Source: Paenibacillus kribbensis (lineage in GTDB: Bacteria > Bacillota > Bacilli > Paenibacillales > Paenibacillaceae). Taken from it: DNA of 64,000 nt. Below, in pieces: positions 42,241 to 54,796 of this stretch; positions within the stretch are counted from its first letter, which is position 1, and each line of letters begins with the position of its first letter. The notes under the pieces were generated by a model. The model had not been told where the DNA came from. It ran no database searches and saw only the letters and a program-made list of their open reading frames with translations. Position numbers and translations under genes: made by a program. The stretch spans positions 5,047,501 through 5,111,500 of the forward strand of contig NZ_CP020028.1 in assembly GCF_002240415.1 (NCBI RefSeq), written 5' to 3'.

Positions 42241-43936
42241 TGTCACCGGCCACCACCGCGGCGGGATGCTGGCGATGACGCGCGGCTGTTTCTCCAGCCA
42301 CGCCATGCAGGTACACACCAAAGGCCGCTGCCTGCGAAGCGTTCAAGCCTTGCGCCAGCAAGCCCGCGATAATGCCTGTCAGCACATCGCCCGCGCCGCC
42401 TGTCGCCATCCCGGCATGACCCGTCGTATTGACGTAGGCCGTTCCGTCAGGGCACGCGATAACGGTACGCGCTCCCTTGAGTACCAGCGTAACCCCGCGT
42501 GTCCGGGCATACTGCCGGGCATGGGTGATGCGGTCACGCTGCACCTCTGCCGTCGATATGCCCAGCAGACGAGCCATTTCGCCGGGGTGCGGCGTCAGCA
42601 CGACCGCCGCGCTTCTCGGCTTCCAGGCATCCAGCTCAGGTCCCGCAGAGGCGAGGATGTTCAGGGCGTCCGCATCAAGCACGAGCGGACCCTCGTACTC
42701 CTCCCACAGGCGGCGCAGCCAGCCGGTGTCCCCCGTGAAGCGGCCGAGGCCGGGACCGACGGCCAGCACATCGCGCGCCTGCGCGAGCTGCAGCAGCTCC
42801 TCCGCAGAGTCGGCGTTCCATTCGCCGTCTCTCCCCGTTGCTGCGGCCGCCAGCATCAGCTCCGGCGCGGTGCCGATCACATGCGGCAGCAGCCCTTCGG
42901 GCACCGCCCACGTCACAAGGCCGCTGCCGATCCGCAGGGCGGCACGTGCGGCCAACAAGCCCGCGCCGCTCATGCGCAGGCTTCCGCCCGCGACGAGAAC
43001 GTGGCCGTAGGTGCCCTTGTGCCCGTCCGGCACGCGGCGGCGGCTTACGTCCACGTTCAGCGCTTCGCGCAGCGTGTCGCGGGTCAGAAGACGTAGCTGC
43101 ACGCCGCATTCACGGGCAAGCCCGGGCGGGATGCCGATGTAGCGTACCACCACATCGCCTGCGGCCTCGGCGCCCGGGTATTGGACGAGCCCGCGCTTCA
43201 GATAGGCGAGGCATACGGTGACACGCGCACGAATGCACGGCTCGTGCAGCGCACCTGTGTCGGCATCGAGGCCGCTAGGCACGTCTACCGACACGAGCGG
43301 CGCGCCGCTGGCATTGGCCTCGCGGATCAGCGAGGCATAGGGCTCGCGCGGCGGGCCCTGTGTGCCCGTGCCCAGCAGGGCATCGACGATGCCTGAGGCG
43401 CCGCGCAGGTCGAGGGCATCCCGGCCGTAGACGATGACCGGGATGCCCAGAGCCGCGATGACATCGCGCTGCGCAGCCGCCTCGCCGCGCAGCGTATCCG
43501 GTGAAGCGGCGTAGACAACGGTGACGCGCAGCCCCGCATCGGTCAGATGGCGGGCTGCCACCAGTCCGTCGCCCCCGTTGTTGCCTTTGCCTACGAGGAT
43601 ATACCAATGCTCCCGTTGCCATACAGCATGGCGCCCGTGATTCCGCAGCTCCGTCCGAATGACCTCGCCGTGACCCGGCAGCTCGCCCGGTCCTGTCTGA
43701 GCGACTTTTTCTATCGCCTGCCCCCTGAACACATCAGCATCATCAGCACCGCAGGTTGGATTGGTATGGCCTCCCAAGCTGCCATTGCTCGATCCGCATC
43801 TCCCCGCGCAAAGCTTCATTACCTCGTCGGCTACCGCACGCCCGGCGTTTTCCATCAACGTGAGGGCCGGGATACCCAGCTTGTCAATCGTATACCGATC
43901 CAATTGCCGCATTTCATCGGCGGTCACCATGTACAT
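42224..43936 (-). CDS. nnr: Bifunctional NAD(P)H-hydrate epimerase/dehydratase
   Basis: A 570-residue repair enzyme. The YjeF-type epimerase domain has GKGNNGGDGLVAARHL and DALLGTGTQGP; the C-terminal carbohydrate-kinase-like domain has LTPHPGEMARLL and TGGAGDVLTGIIAGLLAQGL with the catalytic Asp. It repairs hydrated NADH and NADPH. Residues about 45-107 are an insertion between MENAGRAVADEV and WYILVGKGNN, rich in Gly, His and Thr, absent from usual family members. The gene body is far more GC-rich than its neighbours. GGGAGGAG precedes the ATG. Confidence 0.9.
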   Translation of the reverse strand: MYMVTADEMRQLDRYTIDKLGIPALTLMENAGRAVADEVMKLCAGRCGSSNGSLGGHTNPTCGADDADVFRGQAIEKVAQTGPGELPGHGEVIRTELRNHGRHAVWQREHWYILVGKGNNGGDGLVAARHLTDAGLRVTVVYAASPDTLRGEAAAQRDVIAALGIPVIVYGRDALDLRGASGIVDALLGTGTQGPPREPYASLIREANASGAPLVSVDVPSGLDADTGALHEPCIRARVTVCLAYLKRGLVQYPGAEAAGDVVVRYIGIPPGLARECGVQLRLLTRDTLREALNVDVSRRRVPDGHKGTYGHVLVAGGSLRMSGAGLLAARAALRIGSGLVTWAVPEGLLPHVIGTAPELMLAAAATGRDGEWNADSAEELLQLAQARDVLAVGPGLGRFTGDTGWLRRLWEEYEGPLVLDADALNILASAGPELDAWKPRSAAVVLTPHPGEMARLLGISTAEVQRDRITHARQYARTRGVTLVLKGARTVIACPDGTAYVNTTGHAGMATGGAGDVLTGIIAGLLAQGLNASQAAAFGVYLHGVAGETAARHRQHPAAVVAGDIIEAL

Positions 43937-43970
43937 ATTTTTTCTCCTCCCGTATTGAAGTACCTAGCGC

Positions 43971-44603
43971 TTAGTATCCAACCGTAAAACGGGAATTGAC
44001 AAATTCCCCTTCCACCAGCTCATCAATCAGGGCTACTGCATAATCCTCTACCGAGATACGGCTGTGGCCCAACTCGTCGACCACCAAGTGATCCAGGCCA
44101 ATGCGGAAATGCCCCGTACGCTTCCCCGGTTCAATAATTCCCGCAGGACTGCAATATGTCCAATCCACATCGGCAGCGCGATACAGTTCGAGTGCCTCAG
44201 CATGTGCAGCCGCAAGTGGCTTGACTTCCTCAGGGAACTCGGCGGTATCCATCAGGCGTTCACCGTTTTCTGTTATCAGGCTTCCGGCTCCGCCAACCAC
44301 GAGAATGCGCTCCGCACCGGAACGTCGAGTGCCTTCCAATAAAGACCGGGTTGCCTCAAGCAATTCTTCCTCCGCTCCAAATGTGGGACCGTAGGCGCTA
44401 ATAATAGCATCGTGTCCTTTCGCCACTTCTGTAACTGAATTCGGATTTAGAATGTCCGCTTGAACGACCGCCAAATATTCGCTTTGCTCCGTCACCCGCT
44501 GTGGATCACGTACTGCCGCCGTTACCTCATACTTGCGCTTGATCGCTTCCTTCACTAACGCCTGACCAATCGTTCCTGTTGCTCCGAAAATAATAACCTT
44601 CAT
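43971..44603 (-). CDS. NAD(P)-binding SDR-like oxidoreductase
   Basis: A 210-residue protein with MKVIIFGATGTIGQALVKEA as the dinucleotide motif and ILVVGGAGSL, then TYCSPAGIIEPGKRTG, as in the NAD(P)H-binding family (YwnB/YtfG-like). There is no Tyr-x3-Lys pair of classical SDRs. The substrate is unknown. AGAGGGC lies before the ATG. Confidence 0.82.
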   Translation of the reverse strand: MKVIIFGATGTIGQALVKEAIKRKYEVTAAVRDPQRVTEQSEYLAVVQADILNPNSVTEVAKGHDAIISAYGPTFGAEEELLEATRSLLEGTRRSGAERILVVGGAGSLITENGERLMDTAEFPEEVKPLAAAHAEALELYRAADVDWTYCSPAGIIEPGKRTGHFRIGLDHLVVDELGHSRISVEDYAVALIDELVEGEFVNSRFTVGY

Positions 44604-44875
44604 ATGAACTTGCCCTCTTCCTGTAATTTACTTATTATTAGTATTTCGCAAAATTTGATTTCAGTTGTCTAAATTAATTCCTTGAATGGCGTATTCCACG
44701 CAAAGCTGTCCGTTCGGTTGATTCGATGTCATGCTGGATCGCCTCTCCCTGCTTGTAATCTTGTCTATTTTACCAAAAAATACTTTATATATCTTGGTCA
44801 GGCACAGACAGCCCTTGAAATGCTTGTGCGGTCTGTGCAATAGTGTAGGAAGAACAATGGAAGGAGGGATTGCGG

Positions 44876-45835
44876 GTGTCCCCGACGGACTTCGCGGCCT
44901 TAGCCGCATATATCTCACCCGGTCTGATTGCCTTACTGCTGGCGTTGTCCTTGCTGGTATGGCTGTACGTTCGCAGTGCAGTCCAGCTTCGAAATTCTCG
45001 TCAGCAGCGACTGAATGAATTACAGGAGTCCCTGCGCATCTACGGACGATTAGCAGGCTGCCTCCAAACCGCTGCCCTGGACAGCAGCAACGAAAAGCAG
45101 CAATACCCGAACGAACTGATTCATGCTCTTCAGGAGGCGAAGGCTGCTCCCTATTTGACTCCTCACTTGCAGGAGCAGGTGCAGGCATCCCTCCGGGAAT
45201 GCGATGCTTTTCGCAGGGAATTGCTGCTCAAATCCCTGGAACGCGAAATGAACAAATTGATCGAGGAACGACGGCTTGTCTTGCTGGAGTCACATGCTCC
45301 AGGCTGGGGGACAGCTTTATGGAAGCTGCTTCGTCCGGCAGCCGGCCCGTTGGCCCTGACCGGAATGATCTGGCTGGTCTCAAGGCTGCTTGTGGAGTTG
45401 GCATCGTACAGCAATGTCGATAGCAGTCTGTCCAACACTACGCCATCTGCCTACTGGCTTATAGGATGTACATGGATGAGATTTGTATCCGGTTTGATCG
45501 CGCTGCTGTATGCATATCGGCTGATGACCCTACGCAGGCAAAATGATCTGGACGTAACGGCTTCCCATTTTCCAACAAGCCTGTTGTCTATGGTGATATC
45601 CGCTGTCGCTCTGTTTCAATGGATCGGACCGGAGGCTTCTCCTTACATACTGGCTGTGCAGCTTGTGCTGTTTTTGCTCGGCTTCCGACTCACCCGAGGC
45701 CGCTCACGGAGTGATCGTCCTTATGTCGGTCATCCCGGTCTGATGAAGGCTGATTCATCTCAGCAAGGTGGGCATCTGGCAGACAAAGATAGAACGTCTG
45801 ACCCTTCTTTGACAGAAGAACATACCCGATATTAA
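44876..45835 (+). CDS. Membrane protein with central coiled coil, function unknown
   Basis: A 319-residue protein. One span at residues 10-32 is followed by a long helical region (RNSRQQRLNELQESLRIYGR to RREMNKLIEERR) and then four spans between residues 145 and 275. The C-terminal 45 residues are polar. AAGGAGGGATTGCGG places GTG 44876 as start; the in-frame TTG six bases earlier is too close to the ribosome site. No family recognised. Confidence 0.7.
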   Translation: MSPTDFAALAAYISPGLIALLLALSLLVWLYVRSAVQLRNSRQQRLNELQESLRIYGRLAGCLQTAALDSSNEKQQYPNELIHALQEAKAAPYLTPHLQEQVQASLRECDAFRRELLLKSLEREMNKLIEERRLVLLESHAPGWGTALWKLLRPAAGPLALTGMIWLVSRLLVELASYSNVDSSLSNTTPSAYWLIGCTWMRFVSGLIALLYAYRLMTLRRQNDLDVTASHFPTSLLSMVISAVALFQWIGPEASPYILAVQLVLFLLGFRLTRGRSRSDRPYVGHPGLMKADSSQQGGHLADKDRTSDPSLTEEHTRY

Positions 45836-45856
45836 CCTTCAAACCACATACCATCA

Positions 45857-45905
45857 TCAGGACATCCCAACAAACAGCGAATGGCTTTAGGGGTGTCCTG
45901 TTTTT
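45857..45905 (+). terminator. Terminator after the coiled-coil membrane protein
   Basis: CAGGACATCC and GGGTGTCCTG pair across a loop of about 22 bases and are followed by six T. Confidence 0.75.
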
Positions 45906-46071
45906 TGAACAATTTTGGGCTTTTTGAGGGGTTAGGCTTGTGCCAGCAATCAAGGAAAGGGTATATTGTTTATATAAATGTAAATCATATCGTTTTTTAT
46001 GTATGAATATTGAAAGAAATCCATATATGTTAAACTACCATCATTTGATGTACGTTAGAATTGGAGGAACT

Positions 46072-47028
46072 ATGCAACTGGACATTTCTGAAAAATCACT
46101 TCCCGTATATGAAGCGCTGGCCAGTGAGGTTCGGCTGAATATGATTGTTCTGCTTGCGGAAAAGCCTATGAATATACGCGAGTTGGCGGAAGCGCTGGGA
46201 CTTAGCAGTGCGATCATGACCATGCATGTCAAAAAGCTGGAGAGAGCGTCCATTATTTCGACTAAAATGCTGCCCGGACGTGGTGGAGTTCAGAAGGTGT
46301 GCTCGCTGGCTACGGACAAAATTGAGATCGCCATGCCACGCTATCAGCAGGATGTGCGGCAATTTCATCAGACGGAAATTTCCGTCGGACACTTTACGGA
46401 TTTTGAAATTCAACCGACCTGTGGATTGGCTACCGTCGAAAAAATCATCGGAGAATTCGACGAGCCTCGTTCATTCCTGGACCCTGAGCGCTTCAATTCC
46501 AAAATCCTGTGGTTTAGCCAGGGATATATGGATTATAAGGTACCCAATTTCCTGCTGTCCAGCCAAAAGGCCGAGGAGCTGGAAATTTCGATGGAGCTAT
46601 CGTCCGAGGCGCCTTTTACCAATGATAACTGGCCTTCAGACATTACTTTTTTTCTGAATGATGTCAATCTGGGGACTTGGACCAGCCCAGGAGATTTCGG
46701 GGACAACCGTGGTAAATACACACCCGCATGGTGGCCAGATTTCATCAATCAATACGGTCTGCTCAAAAGACTTCGCATTACGTCCGAGGGTACCTTTATG
46801 GACGGCAAGCAGATATCCGATGTGACTTTAAGCCAAGTGCTGATTGACCAGAAGCAATGGAAGTTCCGTATTGCCATACTGGATGATGCCCAGCATATTG
46901 GAGGGGTAACCCTGTTCGGTACCGGATTCGGTAACTACAACCAGGATATTCTGTTCCGCCTGTACTACAAACCTGCCGAAAGCCACACCAAAACAGCAGC
47001 GGTAGAAGCTGGCGAAGCCGGCAAATAG
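46072..47028 (+). CDS. ArsR-type regulator with large C-terminal domain
   Basis: A 318-residue protein. Residues 8-85 form a winged helix (YEALASEVRLNMIVLLAEKP, then MNIRELAEALGLSSAIMTMH). Residues 100-305 are a beta-rich domain with WFSQGYMDYKVPNFL, then DITFFLNDVNLGTWTSPGDF and GVTLFGTGFGNYNQDILF, probably a ligand or carbohydrate sensor. GGAGG lies before ATG 46072. No metal-site Cys is present. The target is unclear; it could act on genes outside the window. Confidence 0.78.
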   Translation: MQLDISEKSLPVYEALASEVRLNMIVLLAEKPMNIRELAEALGLSSAIMTMHVKKLERASIISTKMLPGRGGVQKVCSLATDKIEIAMPRYQQDVRQFHQTEISVGHFTDFEIQPTCGLATVEKIIGEFDEPRSFLDPERFNSKILWFSQGYMDYKVPNFLLSSQKAEELEISMELSSEAPFTNDNWPSDITFFLNDVNLGTWTSPGDFGDNRGKYTPAWWPDFINQYGLLKRLRITSEGTFMDGKQISDVTLSQVLIDQKQWKFRIAILDDAQHIGGVTLFGTGFGNYNQDILFRLYYKPAESHTKTAAVEAGEAGK

Positions 47029-47062
47029 CTGTCGAGCCATTTCAGACCGTTTCAAGACCTGG

Positions 47063-47110
47063 AACACGGCGTTTTGCCCATGCCTTTCATGGAAGCAAGC
47101 GCCGTGTTTT
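47063..47110. terminator. Bidirectional terminator
   Basis: AACACGGCG and CGCCGTGTTTT form a nine-bp stem with a 28-base loop. It lies between the ArsR-type gene and the lactonase remnant. Confidence 0.7.
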
Positions 47111-47111
47111 C

Positions 47112-47288
47112 CTATGCCCTCTTTCGATGTTCTGTGGCTATCGGCCGCTCAATCCCCTCCACCCCGCCAATGATGCGCAAATCACCGTCTTCTATATCCA
47201 AAGCGCATACATAAATCCCTCTTTCATCCCGAGATGCATAAGTTCCTGTATAAAATAACTGCCCATTTCGTTCATCCATTCGGTTCAC
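47112..47288 (-). pseudogene. N-terminal remnant of a lactonase-family beta-propeller
   Basis: The 58-codon frame from a GTG preceded by GGAGGAAGC reads QLFYTGTYASRDERGIYVCA, then IIGGVEGIERP, the first blade of 6-phosphogluconolactonase-type (YkgB) propellers, which have about 350 residues. After IERP it turns into an unrelated ATEHRKRA and stops, so about 300 residues are lost. The breakpoint lies at the terminator at 47063. Confidence 0.65.
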
Positions 47289-47357
47289 GCTTCCTCCGAT
47301 TGCTGCGTTGTCTTGCATTATTACCCATAATCGACTCCGAAGTACACATTGATTCTC

Positions 47358-47435
47358 TTTACACAAACTTTTTGTTTTGTTATATTGTTAAAGTTAATTG
47401 TCAACCACATCAAATTCATTTAGGTTGACAATTAA
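47358..47435 (+). promoter_or_regulatory. bio promoter with BirA operator
   Basis: TTTACA (47358-47363) and TATATT (47381-47386) are 17 bp apart. From 47394 a perfect dyad TTAATTGTCAACC-N16-GGTTGACAATTAA follows, the operator read by biotin-protein ligase BirA, placed at the transcription start. Biotin excess would shut off the operon. Confidence 0.9.
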
Positions 47436-47454
47436 AATAATAGATTGGCGAAGG

Positions 47455-50738
<3,284 letters not shown>

Positions 50739-50742
<4 letters not shown>

Positions 50743-51470
50743 GGTCACAATTAGGCGGCACTATCCTGTGGCTAACCGGGTGGAGTATGTCAAATCAGGT
50801 CTTTGATCGGCTGCGCGGGCTTCTCCCTGATTTTCATCATGCTTCTGTAGATTACAGCGCTGCTGCTTCCTCTGAGGAGATGCTGCATTTGACCGAAACG
50901 GCAGCGAAAGGTCTGCTTTCCTCAGGCTCTGCTCCTTTTCTGATAGGAGGCTGGTCACTGGGCGGGCTATTGGCATTGAAACTCGCGGATCAGAAACTGG
51001 CAGATGGACTTGTACTTTTTTCAGCAACAGCCAGGTTTACTCGTCCCAAAGAACAACAGAATCGCGGCTGGGGAGACGCCTATGTCAGGCAGATGATCAC
51101 CGGACTCCAAAGAGATCGGCAGGCTATAGAGAGCAAATTCAGTCAGATGATGTTTACGGACCTGGAAACAGCGTCGGATCTCAGGAATCATCGTTCCCTC
51201 GTAGGCGACTGGACAACTCCGGCACTCATCGCGGGGCTTGAAACTCTCCGTCATGTGGAGTGCCTCTCTCGACTTCCGACCATTCATTGTCCAGTTCTTC
51301 TTATACACGGCACCGAAGATCAGATTTGTCCTTACGAGGCGGCAGAGGAGCTGCTCATGCAATTGCCTCAGGCAAAACTACTAGCCATACCCGATAGCGG
51401 ACATGCTCCGTTTGTGGGCAGGGAGGCATCTATAGCTGAATCAATTAGGAGTTGGTGGCATGATCAGTAG
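50739..51470 (+). CDS. bioH: Pimeloyl-ACP methyl ester esterase
   Basis: A 243-residue alpha/beta hydrolase. GGWSLGGL holds the nucleophile, HGTEDQICP the Asp and DSGHAPF the His. Position between bioF and bioC identifies it as the esterase that removes the methyl group from pimeloyl-ACP methyl ester. The ATG overlaps the bioF stop (ATGA). Sequence is diverged from Gram-negative BioH, so the name rests partly on context. Confidence 0.85.
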
Positions 51471-52326
51471 AAAAGCAGCGATTGCACGGCAATTTAACCG
51501 CAGCGCGGCAGGGTTGTATGATATGCATGCTCATGTGCAGCGCACCATGGCGGACATGCTTGCGGAATTCCTTATGCAACAGGCAAATATTGATGATTCC
51601 AATAAACTCGGCATGCTTGAGATCGGATGCGGCACCGGTATTCTAACTGAAATTTTGGTGAACAGATGGCCGCACTCGTCTATTACTGCACTGGATATTG
51701 CGCCTGCAATGCTTCTGGCCGCTGAACAGCGTGTGCTGGGTACTGCAAACCCTGTAGGCTCGAACGATAGGCCTTCATCTGATATTCGCTTTTTGCTTGC
51801 CGATGTCGAAAAGTGGGCGGCTCACACTCCTGCCTCTTCGTTCGATCTCATCGTTTCCAGTGCTTGTTTCCAATGGTTGAGCCAGCCGCAGCAAACACTG
51901 AATTACCTTTACCGACTGCTTCGCCCCGGAGGGATACTTGCATTCGCGACCTTCGGGCCTCGTACCTTCCACGAGTTGCATACAGCTTTTGAAGAAGTTT
52001 ACCGTGCTAAAGGTATGGTGGCCCAGAGGCACGGACTCACGTTTCAATCTGCAAATCAATGGAAAGATTCATTAACAACAACTGGTTTCTCCAATATTCA
52101 ATATAAATGTAAGCTGTTAACGGAAGAATACGCTTCACCAAGGGATTTTCTATTATCTGTAAAAGCGCTGGGAGCTAGCACTTCAGAAGCCGTTATTTCC
52201 CACAGTCTCGGATCGCGACGTCTGTTCACCAGCCTGTATAAAGAGTATGAAAATCGTTTTAGTACGCCGGAAGGTGTTGCAGCGACTTATGATATTGTAT
52301 TTATTCAGGCATCAACACCTGAATGA
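51460..52326 (+). CDS. bioC: Malonyl-ACP O-methyltransferase
   Basis: A 288-residue SAM methyltransferase. MLEIGCGTGILTEIL is motif I, ALDIAPAML motif II, and FDLIVSSACFQWLSQPQQTL the BioC signature. It methylates malonyl-ACP to disguise it for chain elongation to pimeloyl-ACP. It overlaps bioH by 11 bp. bioB and any BioW/BioI genes are absent from this operon. Confidence 0.9.
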   Translation: MISRKAAIARQFNRSAAGLYDMHAHVQRTMADMLAEFLMQQANIDDSNKLGMLEIGCGTGILTEILVNRWPHSSITALDIAPAMLLAAEQRVLGTANPVGSNDRPSSDIRFLLADVEKWAAHTPASSFDLIVSSACFQWLSQPQQTLNYLYRLLRPGGILAFATFGPRTFHELHTAFEEVYRAKGMVAQRHGLTFQSANQWKDSLTTTGFSNIQYKCKLLTEEYASPRDFLLSVKALGASTSEAVISHSLGSRRLFTSLYKEYENRFSTPEGVAATYDIVFIQASTPE

Positions 52327-52344
52327 TCTTTAAGGATACAAATC

Positions 52345-52385
52345 AAAAAAACAGGACCGTTTCGTTCAAGAAACGTCCTGTTTTT
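52345..52385. terminator. Terminator of the bio operon
   Basis: AAACAGGACCGTTTCG and AAACGTCCTGTTT form a long stem with A and T runs, serving bioC and the convergent MFS gene. Confidence 0.85.
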
Positions 52386-52393
52386 CAATAATA

Positions 52394-53596
52394 CTACACC
52401 GCTGTGGTTTGCGTACCTCTGCTGTTCCATTTTAAAGCCAGCCCCAAGCTAAGAATGAGAATGGCTGCCCCGAAAATGTACGGCAAATTGATATGCACCT
52501 TGAACAACGTACCCGCCAGCGCAGGTCCCAGAATATTACCAATACTCATATAGGCATTGTTCATCCCGGCTGCAACGCCCTGCTCATCTCCCGCCATTTT
52601 GGATAAAGCGGTATTAATGGCTGGTCGCAGTAGCGACGTGGCGGTAAAGAAGATAAGGGAAACCCCGAGTACATAATAAAAGTTACCAGAGAGCAGCATA
52701 AGCACGAGGGAAATCGCAGAAAACAAAAAGGAGCCTATAATAACACTTTTTTCACCAAAACGATTTAACAGCGGACTGATGACCACAGCCTGAATCACTG
52801 TTCCGACCAATGCACCTACTGTAATGATGATGGCAATATCACGCTCATTGTAATGGAACTTGCCCGTTACGAAGAAAGGGAACATGGTTTCAAAATGCGT
52901 TAGCCCAAAGGTGAGCGTGAATATCATAATCAGCAGCATAAAATACGGCTTGCGAAAAGAAAGTGCAAACTGCTTAATCACATTATCGCGCTTGACCTTA
53001 ACATTCCGAAATTCCAACTGCTTCTCGAGCGACAAGGTTTCGGGCAGTAAAATCAATGAGATCAGCGCAGCCAAGCCCGATACGCAGGCCGAAACATATA
53101 AAGGCGTGCGCATGGAGATATCCGCCAGAAAGCCGCCCACACCAGGGCCGATAACAAAGCCAAGGGACATGGCGGCGCCCAGCAAACCCATTCCTCTGCC
53201 GCGATTGTGTACCGTTGTAATGTCGGCAATATAAGCCATCATCGGAGGAATCATAAAGGCAGCTCCCGCTCCTCCCAGCAAACGGGAAATATACAGCATC
53301 GTCAACGAGTGTCCAATAGCAAATAATACAGAAGACACCGTCATGATTGCCAAACCGATAATAATCATTTTTTTACGTCCGTATTTATCGGACCATCCTC
53401 CAGCTAACGGTGAAAACAGAAACTGGGTCAAGCCAAACACGGCAACCAGGTAGCCTCCCGTTTCACCACTACCTCCCAAGGAATTCATAAATTTGGGAAG
53501 GATCGGGATGATAAGCCCAATTCCCAGCATGGCAATAAACATATTAATCATCAAAATGACCAGCGGTCCCATTTTCAACTGTTGTGAATCTGACAT
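52394..53596 (-). CDS. MFS multidrug exporter (NorA/Bmr-like)
   Basis: A 400-residue DHA1-type transporter with 12 predicted helices. GGWSDKYGRKKMIIIG between helices 2 and 3 is motif A, LGFVIGPGVGGFLAD motif C of antiporters, so proton-driven efflux is expected. The substrates are unknown. GAGGAGG lies before the ATG. The 53597-53858 gap upstream has no gene and no recognised riboswitch. Confidence 0.88.
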   Translation of the reverse strand: MSDSQQLKMGPLVILMINMFIAMLGIGLIIPILPKFMNSLGGSGETGGYLVAVFGLTQFLFSPLAGGWSDKYGRKKMIIIGLAIMTVSSVLFAIGHSLTMLYISRLLGGAGAAFMIPPMMAYIADITTVHNRGRGMGLLGAAMSLGFVIGPGVGGFLADISMRTPLYVSACVSGLAALISLILLPETLSLEKQLEFRNVKVKRDNVIKQFALSFRKPYFMLLIMIFTLTFGLTHFETMFPFFVTGKFHYNERDIAIIITVGALVGTVIQAVVISPLLNRFGEKSVIIGSFLFSAISLVLMLLSGNFYYVLGVSLIFFTATSLLRPAINTALSKMAGDEQGVAAGMNNAYMSIGNILGPALAGTLFKVHINLPYIFGAAILILSLGLALKWNSRGTQTTAV

Positions 53597-53858
53597 GTTG
53601 CGTTTTGTCCTCCTCAGCCTCTTTATTTCGCATGCGAAAATCTTATTTTGCAGCTATTTTATCAACAAAACTATATTAATAGAGCGAGAGGCAAATAACA
53701 ACATAAAATACTTCCGTTAGCCCTGAATCTTTCCTTTGACAGGACAGCAAAAAGGAGCCTGTGCGTTCAGAAATGGTATCCGTCGAATATCCACATTGAG
53801 ATTTGAACTCATCCAGTTTCCTACTTATCAAGCGAATATGCTCCTCAATATCAGTTCC

Positions 53859-54620
53859 TTATTGGGAATCCTCGAATAGCTCATGCAGCATCTTTTCCTT
53901 GTTGTTCAAAAATTGCTTCATGATGACGAAATGATCAGTTTCCTCCAGCGTCCGGGTATCGATTCCTTCATGTGTCAGATGATACAGGACAGAGTCGGGA
54001 TAGGCCATCAAAATCGGGGAATGCGTAGAAATGATAAACTGTGAGCCCTGCTGTACAAGTTCGTGAATCCGTGCAAGCATGGCCATCTGGCGCAAAGGCG
54101 ATAAGGCGGCTTCCGGCTCATCCAGAATATACAGCCCGTGTCCGCCAAACCGATGCACAAATGCAGCAAAAAAAGACTCGCCATGCGACTGCTCATGCAG
54201 CGACTTCCCCCCGTAGGACTCTCGAATGGGTCGACCTCTTCCTTCTCGATCCAGCTCATCAATATGAGTCGCCACATTATAGTAGCTCTCCGCCCGGAAA
54301 AAGAAGCCATCCCTTGGCTTGTCTACCCCTCTTACCAGCCGGATATGCTCATGCAGCGAGGAATGTGTGGCCTGTGTAGAAAAATTAAAATTTTTGGTGC
54401 CACCCTCTGCATTAAATCCCCAGGCGACTGCGATTGCCTCCATAAGCGTGGATTTACCCACACCATTTTCTCCAACGATATAGGTAACGGAAGGATGGAA
54501 CTTGAGTTCATTCCACTGGTGAAGAGCCTTTAAGTTAAAAGGATATTGGCTCCTGTCAGCATCTGGAGGCAACAACAGCTCCAATCGACGTATAAAAAGA
54601 TTGCGATCCCATATACTCAT
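53859..54620 (-). CDS. Single-domain AAA ATPase of ABC/SMC type
   Basis: A 253-residue ATPase. VGENGVGKSTLMEAIAVAWG is Walker A, SHGESFFAAF an ABC-like signature, LYILDEPEAALSP Walker B and STHSPILM the switch His. It has no transmembrane or permease partner nearby. Related stand-alone ATPases (OLD/RecF-like) occur both in housekeeping and in defence, but no nuclease gene lies next to it. GGAGCTGAACTGGA precedes the ATG. Confidence 0.83.
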   Translation of the reverse strand: MSIWDRNLFIRRLELLLPPDADRSQYPFNLKALHQWNELKFHPSVTYIVGENGVGKSTLMEAIAVAWGFNAEGGTKNFNFSTQATHSSLHEHIRLVRGVDKPRDGFFFRAESYYNVATHIDELDREGRGRPIRESYGGKSLHEQSHGESFFAAFVHRFGGHGLYILDEPEAALSPLRQMAMLARIHELVQQGSQFIISTHSPILMAYPDSVLYHLTHEGIDTRTLEETDHFVIMKQFLNNKEKMLHELFEDSQ

Positions 54621-54796
54621 TCCAGTTCAGCTCCATTTCCAAGCAATTTGCTAGGCATTCCACCATTATATTGGAATGATTTACAGCAATCAATCTGAAA
54701 TCCCATTTTCGTAACCCTTCTGTTGTTATTCAAGCGGTAAATACAGGTATAATATATAGTAGGGTAAATTTCATTATTTTTCAGGCAGGTGAATCG

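Noticed and set aside
42266..43396. Several long plus-strand frames in the nnr region
   Set aside because: They arise from the high GC of nnr, which removes stop codons; the translations are Arg/Ala/Pro-rich without domains.
53859..54620. AAA ATPase as part of a defence system (Gabija/OLD-like)
   Set aside because: No helicase, TOPRIM or nuclease gene is adjacent and the protein is a single short ATPase domain; flanking genes are ordinary.
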